Positions 8,150-16,519 of a stretch of DNA of 64,000 nt are shown here, piece after piece (position 1 is the first letter of the stretch; each line of letters starts with the position of its first letter). Below the pieces are notes generated by a model, which saw nothing but the letters and a program-made list of their open reading frames with translations, was not told where the DNA came from and did no database searches. This DNA is from an uncultured Desulfobacter sp. (GTDB lineage Bacteria; Desulfobacterota; Desulfobacteria; Desulfobacterales; Desulfobacteraceae), in contig NZ_OY762229.1 of assembly GCF_963665355.1 (NCBI RefSeq), positions 5,146,001-5,210,000 of the forward strand. Direction: 5' to 3'. The position numbers and the translations under genes were made by a program.

Positions 8150-11100
8150 ATGGATAACAGGCATCGAATAAATTTCAAGGTTTTCTTTTTAACCATAGTA
8201 CTAATGGCTTTCAGTACCATTTGCTTTGGCATTGAGATTAACAACAACACAACGGCCACTACATTACAGTTACTCAATGATCTCGAAGAGAACAGCTGCG
8301 TTCGTTTTGATACTGGCCCGACCTATTTGTATGCAAATGGAAGACTCTGGCCAATAAAAGACCCCGAAACTTATTCATTACTCGGATTTAACCAAGGGGA
8401 TTGTACCACACCGGATTGGTCTTTAACGACGACATTTTCTGGAACGGTTTCACAGGAATTAGTGGCGGGTGGTGGAGGAACGATTCCATACGAGGGAATG
8501 GTGGTTGATGTTAAGGAGACTGTCGGACCCCATTCCTGTAATAACATCATACAATATCAGGATAGTGGCCGGGTTTTTTATTTTGACGGTAAAAAGTTTC
8601 GCTGGATTTCAAATCCGGAGATCTATTTTGAGATGGGGTATCGTCAGGATTGGACTGACGTGGTTCCGATTACTCAGGATTTATTCGACAGGTATGGAGA
8701 GGGCGATATTATTGAAGATGCCTATGATGCCATTCACATAAATCTGCCGGATAATACCTGTATTCAGTTTGATACCGGTCCGATCTTCTTATACACAAAG
8801 AGAAGACTATTACCCATTCAAGATCCGGAGACTTATATTTTATTAGGATTTAACAACGGCGATTGCAATACACCGGATTGGGCACTAACAAAACGGTTTC
8901 AAAGCAATATTCCATCGGATGCCTCCCTTGATAAAGTTATACCATTTAAAGGGATGGTTGCCGATATTCACAGAACAGTCGGACCAAACAGCTGTGGCGC
9001 CGAAAGTGATTGGCAGGACGATGGAAAAGTCTATTATTTTGATGGTGATAACTTCCGCTGGATTAGAAGCCCTGAAGTATATTTTCAAATGGGGTATCAA
9101 AGAGATTGGAGCGATCTGGTGCCCATTACCCAAAGCTTATTTGACAGGTATGGAGAAGGCGCAGAAATTGACGATACGAAAGATATCGCGGAAATGATGG
9201 AAGGGCGAGCCATTCTAGGCCCCCTTGCAAATGCCAATGTCAGAATTTTTGAGTACGATAATCTAACAAACCCCATTTATACGACAACAACATCGGATGA
9301 TACGATATTTTTCAAAGCCGGTTATTTTGAAATTCCGAGAAGCAAAATAAAAAATGAGAAGTTATATATTATTGAGGTTGCCGGCGGCATCGACCTTGAT
9401 ACGGATTATGACAATGTTCCCGATGACACACCGACAATGAACATGGGCGCTATTCATCTGATTGCAGAGGGGCGTCATTTGAAGAGAGGGGATTTCAAGA
9501 TAAACATCCTTACGGAAATCGCCTATCAGGAAGCCGTCTATGTTTTAAGGGCAGAATACCCGGAACAAAAGATTATAAGCTCACTCAACAAATCCGCAGG
9601 GGCGCTGATAAAAGAAGACCTTGACGGAGACGGCGAGAGGAGCGGTGCCGACCTAATGTTTTGGGACCCGGTGATTGGCAAAGATCAGTTGATACAGGAC
9701 TGGTCGTATCTTAAAACACTCGGCCAGGAAATATACCGAAATGACAGCCAAGTGCTGTTCCAGAAGTTAGCGGCAATTGAATGGGTGAATCTGTCGCTTA
9801 TCGATACACCGGGGACAGCTATGGATATTGCCGTCTCGGGCAATTATGCATACGTGGCCGATGGTGCGGCCGGTATGCAGGTCATTGATCTGAGCGATCC
9901 GTTATACCCTGAAATTGTGGCGAACTATCGCGGTGGAGAGAGTATCCATATAATTGCCGTTCAAAATGAATTTGCATATGTACCGGGTGATTTGGAACTT
10001 CAAATCATCGATATATCAGCCCCCCTTCAACCAATCCGTGTATCCAGTGTGCCCATAACTGGGTATATCAATTGTATCTTTCTGTCCGATGAATATGCTT
10101 ATGTTACCAATTCATATGGAATGCATATTATTGATATTAAAGATCCGTTAAACCCCAAGTCTGTGAAATACATCCCTACCGAAGGACGTGCGATGGAAGT
10201 TCTTGTTTCCGGAAACTATGCCTATGTCCGTGACGAGAGGCATTTACTTTATGTTGGTGAAAGCATTACACCTCTTAAAATATTCGACATTTCAGATCCA
10301 ACAAATCCGGTACTTGCCTCAGAATCCGATGTTTATATGGGATGTGACATGGCTTTGTCGGGAGAATTTGCTTATTGCGCGATAGGGTATAGTGGTGTCA
10401 AGGTGGTACATTTTGAAACTCCTGAAGAGCCGATTTATTTAAAAAATTTGGATTTACCCTTTAATAACATACAGAAGATAACCATTTCTGATAACTATGC
10501 TTATATCGCTTCGGGATGGCCAAAGCTTCAAGTAGTAGATATTACAAACCCTGAAAATCCTGAATTTGTGCTGGACTATGAACTTCCGGATAAAGCGCAA
10601 CGGATTACCATAGCCAATGGGTATGCATACGTTCCATGCGGGGAAGCAGGAGTGCAGATTCTTAACGTCGCTGAAAGACGAAATCCTGCCATTATAGATA
10701 CGATAAGACCATCATTTTATAGTCTTTCGTTGGCATATCACGCAGAATATATAGATATAACAGAAAATTTTATTTTTTTAACAGGAAATCTCTTTGGCCT
10801 GCGGTTGCTCGACCGTTCAGATCCGGAAAATTGGATAGTTGTTGAAGATACTGATTATGTTTTAGGTCATACTGATCGTGTTAAAATCTATCATGATAAT
10901 GCTTATTTAGTGGGTCTCTACTCTGATATTCAGGTAATAGATATCAGCAACCCGTCTAAAGCCGTACTGGTAAAACCTATCGAAGTGCCTTGGAATTGGA
11001 ACACGAAGGATATCGATATTTCCTCCGGATTTGCTTATGTGGGAAATACCCAAGGATTGGGCGTGATGGATATTTCAGATCCGGCAGATCCTCTATTGAT

Positions 11101-11608
11101 AGCCGATGTGGGTCCTAAATCGCCCTTTGTACAGCATGTCAGGGTATCTGGAGACTATGCTTATACAGCAAGCCTTCGCTCGGTTTGGGTTGTTGATGTC
11201 CATGACCCTGCCAGCCCTAATTTTTTAGCAGAAGTTCACATGCCTGCCAGAATAATGGGCATTGCTCTATCCGGTGAATACGTTTATGTTGCCAATGAAA
11301 AGGCCGGCATCCAGATAGTATCCGCAAGAGACCCATTAAACCCGTTTATTGCAGCAATTGCAGCAACCATCGAAACGCCGGGCGAGGCATTTGCAGTTGC
11401 CGTATCCAATAGCCTGGCCTATGTCGCCAGTTGTGAAGGGGGGCTACAAATCTATGATGTGACCGACCCTACGGCTCCCTTCTTAACAAAAAGTATTGAC
11501 GGGATCGGCAGCATCATTGGCGTCAATGTTTCCGACGGATATGTTTATGCCGCCACCGAAAGAGGCCAACTGCTTATCTTGAAAGAAATCGTGATCCCGG
11601 GGATATGA
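8150..11608 (+). CDS. Secreted LVIVD-repeat beta-propeller protein with two N-terminal tandem modules
   Basis: Start set at ATG 8150 (GGAG about 9 nt upstream; signal peptide MDNRHRINFKVFF... to about residue 27). The frame is open to 7907 but that part lies in the pseudogene remnants. The product has 1,152 residues. Residues about 40-165 and 200-325 are two copies of one module: C-(V/I)-(R/Q)-FDTGP, then DPETY-x-LLGFN-x-GDC, TPDW, FRWI-x-(N/S)PE, and LFDRYGEG. I do not recognise this module. A middle part has acidic Ca-binding-like stretches (DLDTDYDNVPDD, DLDGDGERSGADLMF, the latter dockerin- or EF-hand-like). From about residue 550 to the end lie some 14 LVIVD repeats (pattern YAYVA...G-x-Q-(V/I)-(I/V)-D-(I/L)-S-(D/N)-P), which build beta-propellers on extracellular proteins. 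Likely surface-attached or secreted; partner unknown. Confidence 0.8.
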   Translation: MDNRHRINFKVFFLTIVLMAFSTICFGIEINNNTTATTLQLLNDLEENSCVRFDTGPTYLYANGRLWPIKDPETYSLLGFNQGDCTTPDWSLTTTFSGTVSQELVAGGGGTIPYEGMVVDVKETVGPHSCNNIIQYQDSGRVFYFDGKKFRWISNPEIYFEMGYRQDWTDVVPITQDLFDRYGEGDIIEDAYDAIHINLPDNTCIQFDTGPIFLYTKRRLLPIQDPETYILLGFNNGDCNTPDWALTKRFQSNIPSDASLDKVIPFKGMVADIHRTVGPNSCGAESDWQDDGKVYYFDGDNFRWIRSPEVYFQMGYQRDWSDLVPITQSLFDRYGEGAEIDDTKDIAEMMEGRAILGPLANANVRIFEYDNLTNPIYTTTTSDDTIFFKAGYFEIPRSKIKNEKLYIIEVAGGIDLDTDYDNVPDDTPTMNMGAIHLIAEGRHLKRGDFKINILTEIAYQEAVYVLRAEYPEQKIISSLNKSAGALIKEDLDGDGERSGADLMFWDPVIGKDQLIQDWSYLKTLGQEIYRNDSQVLFQKLAAIEWVNLSLIDTPGTAMDIAVSGNYAYVADGAAGMQVIDLSDPLYPEIVANYRGGESIHIIAVQNEFAYVPGDLELQIIDISAPLQPIRVSSVPITGYINCIFLSDEYAYVTNSYGMHIIDIKDPLNPKSVKYIPTEGRAMEVLVSGNYAYVRDERHLLYVGESITPLKIFDISDPTNPVLASESDVYMGCDMALSGEFAYCAIGYSGVKVVHFETPEEPIYLKNLDLPFNNIQKITISDNYAYIASGWPKLQVVDITNPENPEFVLDYELPDKAQRITIANGYAYVPCGEAGVQILNVAERRNPAIIDTIRPSFYSLSLAYHAEYIDITENFIFLTGNLFGLRLLDRSDPENWIVVEDTDYVLGHTDRVKIYHDNAYLVGLYSDIQVIDISNPSKAVLVKPIEVPWNWNTKDIDISSGFAYVGNTQGLGVMDISDPADPLLIADVGPKSPFVQHVRVSGDYAYTASLRSVWVVDVHDPASPNFLAEVHMPARIMGIALSGEYVYVANEKAGIQIVSARDPLNPFIAAIAATIETPGEAFAVAVSNSLAYVASCEGGLQIYDVTDPTAPFLTKSIDGIGSIIGVNVSDGYVYAATERGQLLILKEIVIPGI

Positions 11609-11722
11609 TACCTAATTCCACCCAATGAAACCCCAACTAACGAACAACCCTCTGATTTCAATAGCCATAATCATCGTTATCTAAAAATTATGAGCAATCG
11701 GAGACCCCAGACTATAGCCCGT

Positions 11723-12925
11723 CTAAGATTGAATTTCCGACAAAACCGTTGCGATTTTATTTAAAGCCTTTTTAATTTTCTCCCGGCTGACGGCAAAGGA
11801 GAACCGTATATGTCCAGGGGTTCCAAAGGCTTCTCCGGGAAACGATGCCACATGGGCTTGTTCAAGAAAGAGCAGGCAAAGGTCCGTGGCTGTTTCCACA
11901 CGCTTTCCCCGATGTTGTCCCGGCAGGTAAGCGCTGAAATTACAGAACACATAAAAGGCCCCTTGGGGTGCAGCAAAGAAGATGCCGGGGATTCGTCCGA
12001 GCTCCTGTTCCATGACGTCCTTTCTGGCCTGAAACCTTGAAGCCATTTCAAAACTATACTCCTGTGATCCGGTAAGTGCCTGGATGGCGGCTCTCTGGGA
12101 AATGGTGCAGGGGCAGCCGGTGTTCAGGGCCTGGACCCTGAGCATGGCTGAAATCACATGGGCGGGGCCGGCCCCGTACCCCAGGCGCCATCCGGTCATG
12201 GCGTAATTTTTTGACACCGCATTGACCATAACGCAATTCTCTTTGACTTCCCTTGAAAAGGCCGGGGGAAAGAAATGAATCCGGTTGTCAAAAAGAAACC
12301 TGGAGTAGACTTCGTCCACCACCAGCAGGATATCGGCTCCAAGGCAGATGCGGCACAACGCCATAAGCTCATCCTTTGTCCAGACCACACCTGTGGGGTT
12401 GGTGGGGGTATTGATCAGCACGGCCCGGGTCTTTTCCGAAACAAGTCCGGGCAGCCTCTTGCCATCAGGGCGAAAAGGATTTTCGGGATCAAAGGCCCAT
12501 GGCACAGGGGTGCCTCCGGCGCACCGGATCTGATTTAAATAGGCCACCCAGCACGGTATCGGCACCACCACTTCATCCCCCGGGTTGAGGATGGTCAAAA
12601 ACAGATTGAACAGCACCTGGCGGGCGCCTGTGGAGGCAATCACCTCATCCCGGCTATAAACCACCCCGGTGTCCAAAGCAAAACGGCTGATCACGGCATC
12701 TTTAAGTTCATTGCTGCCCCCGGCGGCCGTATACCCGGTTTCATTATCCTCAATGGCCTTTTTCCCTGCATCCCGCACAGGGTCCGGTGTGGGAAAATCG
12801 GGCTGGCCGATGCCAAGGTTGATGACCTCAATACCCTGGGCCGCAAGGGCTCTGGAACGGTTGGTGATGGCCTGGGTTATGGATTCGCCGATTGCTGCGG
12901 CGCGGTCAGACACTGTTTTTTTCAT
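11723..12925 (-). CDS. PLP-dependent class I/II aminotransferase
   Basis: 400 residues, full length for fold-type I aspartate-family aminotransferases. Seen are NLGIGQPDFPTPDPV (substrate-binding loop), STGARQVLFN, NTPTNPTG, VVDEVYSRF (PLP Asp), and VNAVSKNYAMTGWRLGY with the Schiff-base Lys239. The enzyme swaps an amino group between an amino acid and a 2-oxo acid; aspartate or an aromatic or branched amino acid is typical. It overlaps the dehydrogenase stop by 20 bp and is the last gene of the operon. The dehydrogenase next to it also acts on 2-oxo acids, so the two may compete for or channel one keto acid. The truncated second copy is at 6274. Confidence 0.92.
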   Translation of the reverse strand: MKKTVSDRAAAIGESITQAITNRSRALAAQGIEVINLGIGQPDFPTPDPVRDAGKKAIEDNETGYTAAGGSNELKDAVISRFALDTGVVYSRDEVIASTGARQVLFNLFLTILNPGDEVVVPIPCWVAYLNQIRCAGGTPVPWAFDPENPFRPDGKRLPGLVSEKTRAVLINTPTNPTGVVWTKDELMALCRICLGADILLVVDEVYSRFLFDNRIHFFPPAFSREVKENCVMVNAVSKNYAMTGWRLGYGAGPAHVISAMLRVQALNTGCPCTISQRAAIQALTGSQEYSFEMASRFQARKDVMEQELGRIPGIFFAAPQGAFYVFCNFSAYLPGQHRGKRVETATDLCLLFLEQAHVASFPGEAFGTPGHIRFSFAVSREKIKKALNKIATVLSEIQS

Positions 12926-13871
12926 TACAAACCCATTGAATAATTTGATCGGTCAGATAATTTTCCATGGCATATTTGGCTTCCAGGGTCTGGGAAGCGC
13001 TGTGGGGGGTCAGGATCACCCGGGACGCCGGAACGGTTGTAAACCGCGGATTAATTTGGGGTTCATCTTGATACACATCAATACCGGCTCCCATGATTTT
13101 CCCGGAATCCAGGGCATCGCACAGGGCTGTTTCATCCACAAGTTCCCCCCGGGAGGTGTTGATAAACAGCGCCCCCGGCATCATCTGTTTAAAACGCCCG
13201 GCATCAATCAGATTTCTGGTTTCCGGCACCAGGGGCAGATGAAGGGTGATCACATGGGACTGGGAAACAAGGGTATCCAGACATACAAATGAAACCGCCT
13301 CCATTCCGTGCTGATGGCGATGGTTGTCGGGGTGGGCCGTGTGACAGAGCACGTCCATGCCAAAACCTAACGCCAGTCCCATCACCTTTCGGGCAATGGG
13401 GCCGGCACCAATGACCCCAAGGGTTTTCCCCGAAAGTTCAAACGGTTCTTTAAGGGTCCGCCATTGCCATCCTGCGTTGGCCCTCAACTGCTCCTCCGCC
13501 GTTTTAAGACGTTTGGCAAGACCCAGAATCAGGGCCATGGTATGCTCTGCGGTTGCCCCGGCATTCAGGGTGCCTGCGGTTACGGTGTCAACACCATGCT
13601 TCACGGCCAACTCCAGGTTTACACTGTCCGTTCCCCGGGCCATCAGAGCAATCAGCTTTTTCTTTTGCCCCAAAGCGTTGCGTCCAAACATTGAAAAACA
13701 GCGATGATCGAACTTTTCCAGGGCACCGGCAATGATGACGTCATGGGCGGCCAAAAGTATTGCAAGCTCTTCGGGATCCGGTCGGCCTCCTGAATCCCGG
13801 TAGGTCAGCTGGGCCTCTTTATCCAGACGAACCTTACTGCTTGGAGACCTCGATATTTTAATCGGGATCAT
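12906..13871 (-). CDS. D-isomer-specific 2-hydroxyacid dehydrogenase
   Basis: From ATG 13871 the protein is 321 residues. The frame is open further to a GTG at 13925, but the family usually begins close to MIPIKISRS. The NAD-binding motif is GVIGAGPIARKV (152-163). The catalytic set is complete: Arg241 in NTSRGELVDE, Glu270 in VYQDEP and His290 in TPHSAS. Family members reduce 2-oxo acids to D-2-hydroxy acids or oxidise D-3-phosphoglycerate; VanH-type enzymes supply D-lactate to ATP-grasp ligases. Substrate cannot be read here. The ATG overlaps the stop of a short upstream frame (ATGA at 13868-13871), and the 3' end overlaps the aminotransferase, so translation is probably coupled. Confidence 0.9.
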   Translation of the reverse strand: MIPIKISRSPSSKVRLDKEAQLTYRDSGGRPDPEELAILLAAHDVIIAGALEKFDHRCFSMFGRNALGQKKKLIALMARGTDSVNLELAVKHGVDTVTAGTLNAGATAEHTMALILGLAKRLKTAEEQLRANAGWQWRTLKEPFELSGKTLGVIGAGPIARKVMGLALGFGMDVLCHTAHPDNHRHQHGMEAVSFVCLDTLVSQSHVITLHLPLVPETRNLIDAGRFKQMMPGALFINTSRGELVDETALCDALDSGKIMGAGIDVYQDEPQINPRFTTVPASRVILTPHSASQTLEAKYAMENYLTDQIIQWVCNEKNSV

Positions 13872-14065
13872 ATTCGGACATTGTTGCCGCAGCCCCGCAG
13901 CCTGAGCCAAATTTCGGGAATACACTGTATCCTTGCAACGCGTACTTTTTCCCCTACTAAATTCATCGCTTCCATAAAGAGAGTCCGCCTGGAGTTCTTT
14001 GGGAGAAAGGTTTCTCTGCTTGGCGGCATACTAAATTTCATCATTTCCAAACTTGTATTGATCAT
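13868..14065 (-). CDS. Short frame between ATP-grasp and dehydrogenase genes, doubtful
   Basis: Up to 65 codons, ending in a TGA that overlaps the dehydrogenase ATG. A start within it (MKFSMPPSRETF) would overlap the ATP-grasp stop. The peptide contains NLVGEKVRVARIQCIPEIW and has no recognised domain. The ATGA overlap is the main reason to list it. It may be a leader peptide, a decayed piece of the dehydrogenase N-terminus, or chance. Confidence 0.3.
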   Translation of the reverse strand: MINTSLEMMKFSMPPSRETFLPKNSRRTLFMEAMNLVGEKVRVARIQCIPEIWLRLRGCGNNVRI

Positions 14066-15462
14066 ACACCTTACGGGCCAAATCCAGCATTTTCAGATCC
14101 GGTTCCAGATTGTCGGTGACCACACTGTTTCTAAGCCAGATCCGGCCCATGGGAGCATCGGGATGAACCCGGACACCCGGTGCGGGAATGCCGCCGGTGA
14201 CAAGAATTTCATCTTTGCAAAAGTCACCCAGCGCCCGTCCGGGCCGTTCATAGACGACCTCATCCGCTTTCTGTGTATAAACACCGTGCGGTATCGTTTC
14301 GTTCAAAATGTTTACCTGGTTGTTCAGACAGTGCATCACCAGAAGACAGGCACCGGTATTAAACTTCTGGACATGCCGGGTGTTTGCGATTTCACAGCCC
14401 AGATATCCCAGAAGCTGCAGCAGAACAAAGGGGATCTCTTTGTTGGCCAGGGAAAGTTCCGTGAGCATGCGAATGGATCCCGGACAGCATTAAGATCCAC
14501 CAGATAATTTCCCCGGGCAAGGCATTAAGATCCACATTTCCCCGGGCAAGGATGTCCACATTGAATATCCCCATGTACCCCGCGTTTCTCAGATGAACGG
14601 CCAGACGCCCAAACAGGTCCCAGTCCACATAGCGTTTTTCAATGTCATTGGATACAAAAAAATCGCTTCCCGCATAAACGGTGGTGTTGCGGGCAAGGGT
14701 TCCGGCCACTTTGCTGCCGATGACCTGCAGGGCCGGCGGCAGCCAGTGGAGGGAAGAAGGGGAAACAAAGCCGGTCAGAGAGTACGAAGGTCCTGGAATA
14801 TACCTTGCGACCTTGAACAGCGTATCGGGCGGATAGCTCATGCCCAGGGAGGCCAGATCGGTTTCATCTTCTATATAAAAAGTTCCGGTACCGCTGCTGC
14901 CAAAAGGCGTTTGAAATACCAGCACATCGGAACCAAGCTTTTTTTTTAAAGCATCAAGATTCACCGATCCAAGGGTGTGGACTATACAGTTGACACCTGG
15001 CATTCCCAGATTACGGATCAGATGCGCCAGGGTCACCTTATCGGAAAACATATGCTGAAGCTTATATGGATTACCCACAATCCGTATTCCCTGTTGCCGG
15101 CAATGGGCCTCGATTTCACAGACGCTGCTGTAGCAAAATAAGACCATACCCCTGGGCAAAGAGATCTTGTTGGACTCAAAGAGCGTTCCAAGACTGGGGC
15201 TGTACCATTTTTTTCTTTGTCCGCAACGCTTTTCCATGGAGATGATCCGGTTTGCAATGGATGCGTGTTCCCGGCCGTCATCCAGACAGATGACCATCTC
15301 CAGGGGATAGTCGATAAAATCCAGAATCTGTTTTATACAACAGGCGTCCGTACCCCTTTGCCCCAGATAACCGACCGGGGGATCACCCAATGCACCAAGC
15401 CGCTCACGCAAAAGCGAAAGAGCTTCCTGAAACGTTAAATTTGAAAAAAGATGTGATGTCAT
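14031..15462 (-). pseudogene. ATP-grasp enzyme (carbamoyl-phosphate-synthase-like), frameshifted
   Basis: The N-terminal frame (ATG 15462) covers a pre-ATP-grasp domain and the ATP-binding core, with TPFGSSGTGTF near residues 185-195 as the Gly-rich nucleotide loop. At 14487-14550 a tandem duplication (35-bp unit followed by a 29-bp copy lacking 6 bp) shifts the frame. The sequence that should follow, NYLVDLNA, is read only in another frame. The C-terminal part (CPGSIRMLTELSLANKEIP onward to the stop at 14031) is in yet another frame, so at least one more indel of 1 nt (mod 3) lies at about 14480. ATP-grasp enzymes ligate a carboxylate to an amine, hydroxyl or thiol using ATP. As sequenced, the product would be cut after the nucleotide-binding core and lose the NxN-type metal site. 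Confidence 0.85.
14487..14550. repeat. Tandem duplication inside the ATP-grasp gene
   Basis: 14487-14521 (35 nt) and 14522-14550 (29 nt) are the same sequence apart from six bases (CAGATA on the plus strand) missing from the second. Removing one 29-nt copy restores a sensible reading of the family motif NYLVDLNA. Confidence 0.9.
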
Positions 15463-15493
15463 TAATTATAATAACGCCGAAAGAGATCCAAAA

Positions 15494-16519
15494 TCAGGGT
15501 TCTATTTCACGACAAATCTGATCAGCGGCCCCGAGAATATCAATGGAAGGATTGTACCCCACAATGGTTGCAGCCTCAATGTTCAATGCAAAGGAGAACT
15601 CCTTTCCAACGTCCATGGGCAGCGTTGCAGGGTCTGTCCCGGTGAGTATTTTGACGGCATATTCAGCACATTGAAATCCAAACCGCTCCTTGTGCCGGCC
15701 GATACCGATGACCAGGCCTTTTTTTATATAGAGCTGCTCTCCTGCGCTGGGAACGGAATATTTTTTAAAACAGTTAAAAAAGAGATCAAAATTTTGTTCA
15801 AAGGTGGCCGAACTCTGGACATAAAAAACATCAACCCTGGGCACAACCTGCTCCAGGGCCTCTCTAAGTTTTTTGCGGACCACGTCATCCGGGTACTTGT
15901 TATTGTTTTCATCCCTCAGGGCAAACCCTTTGGCGACAAAATCAAATCCAACCTCACGGCCAAGGGCCTCTATGATTTTGATGGCCCCTTCATGGCTGGG
16001 AGATCCTGTCAAATACACCATCCCGATGCTTTTAAAAGCGATGAGTTCGTGAAGCAGATTCACTCCGATCCCCACATAGTTTCGGCTTTCTACGCCGGTA
16101 TAATTGGCACCGGAACTTTTCCAATCTGTCACCACCCCTGAGGTTTCAGGGGCGCCTAAATCGGTGAAGACAATGGGGTTGTCTTTGATCTGGTCGATCA
16201 TCCGCTGGGTGGCCTGGGTACCCATGGAAAAAATCAGATTGACATCCTTTCGGGATTTAAGATCCTGAATATACTGATCCAGAGCCTTAAGATCATTATC
16301 GGCATTATACAACTCAAGTTCCACACGCCCCTTTAATTCAGACTGGTCAATGCCTTTTTTGAACCCTTTCAGATCCTGTTCATAGGGGGGAAAACTCTGG
16401 TGCTGAACCGCGACAATCCGATAGAGTTCGTCAACTGGTTTGTCAACTGCACCGGCGGCAGTATAGAGGCATGCAAAAAGAAAAACTGATAACAGGAATA
16501 AAAGAGTCGATTTGTTCAT
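15494..16519 (-). CDS. Lone periplasmic binding protein, ABC_sub_bind (PF04392) type
   Basis: ATG 16519 overlaps the stop of the sensor-MFS gene (ATGA, 16516-16519), so this start is preferred over an in-frame one 69 nt upstream. 341 residues with a signal peptide (MNKSTLLFLLSVFLFACLY). The fold is read from YRIVAVQHQSFPPYEQD, NLIFSMGTQATQRM, NPIVFTDLGAPETSGVV, TGSPSHEGAIKIIEALG and VFYVQSSATFEQN, typical of the TrpX/DUF534-like binding proteins. No ABC permease or ATPase is adjacent. Between a sensor-transporter fusion and an ATP-grasp gene, it may present a small ligand to the sensor domains rather than feed an importer. The ligand is unknown. A decayed copy lies at 7354-7797. Confidence 0.85.
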   Translation of the reverse strand: MNKSTLLFLLSVFLFACLYTAAGAVDKPVDELYRIVAVQHQSFPPYEQDLKGFKKGIDQSELKGRVELELYNADNDLKALDQYIQDLKSRKDVNLIFSMGTQATQRMIDQIKDNPIVFTDLGAPETSGVVTDWKSSGANYTGVESRNYVGIGVNLLHELIAFKSIGMVYLTGSPSHEGAIKIIEALGREVGFDFVAKGFALRDENNNKYPDDVVRKKLREALEQVVPRVDVFYVQSSATFEQNFDLFFNCFKKYSVPSAGEQLYIKKGLVIGIGRHKERFGFQCAEYAVKILTGTDPATLPMDVGKEFSFALNIEAATIVGYNPSIDILGAADQICREIEP

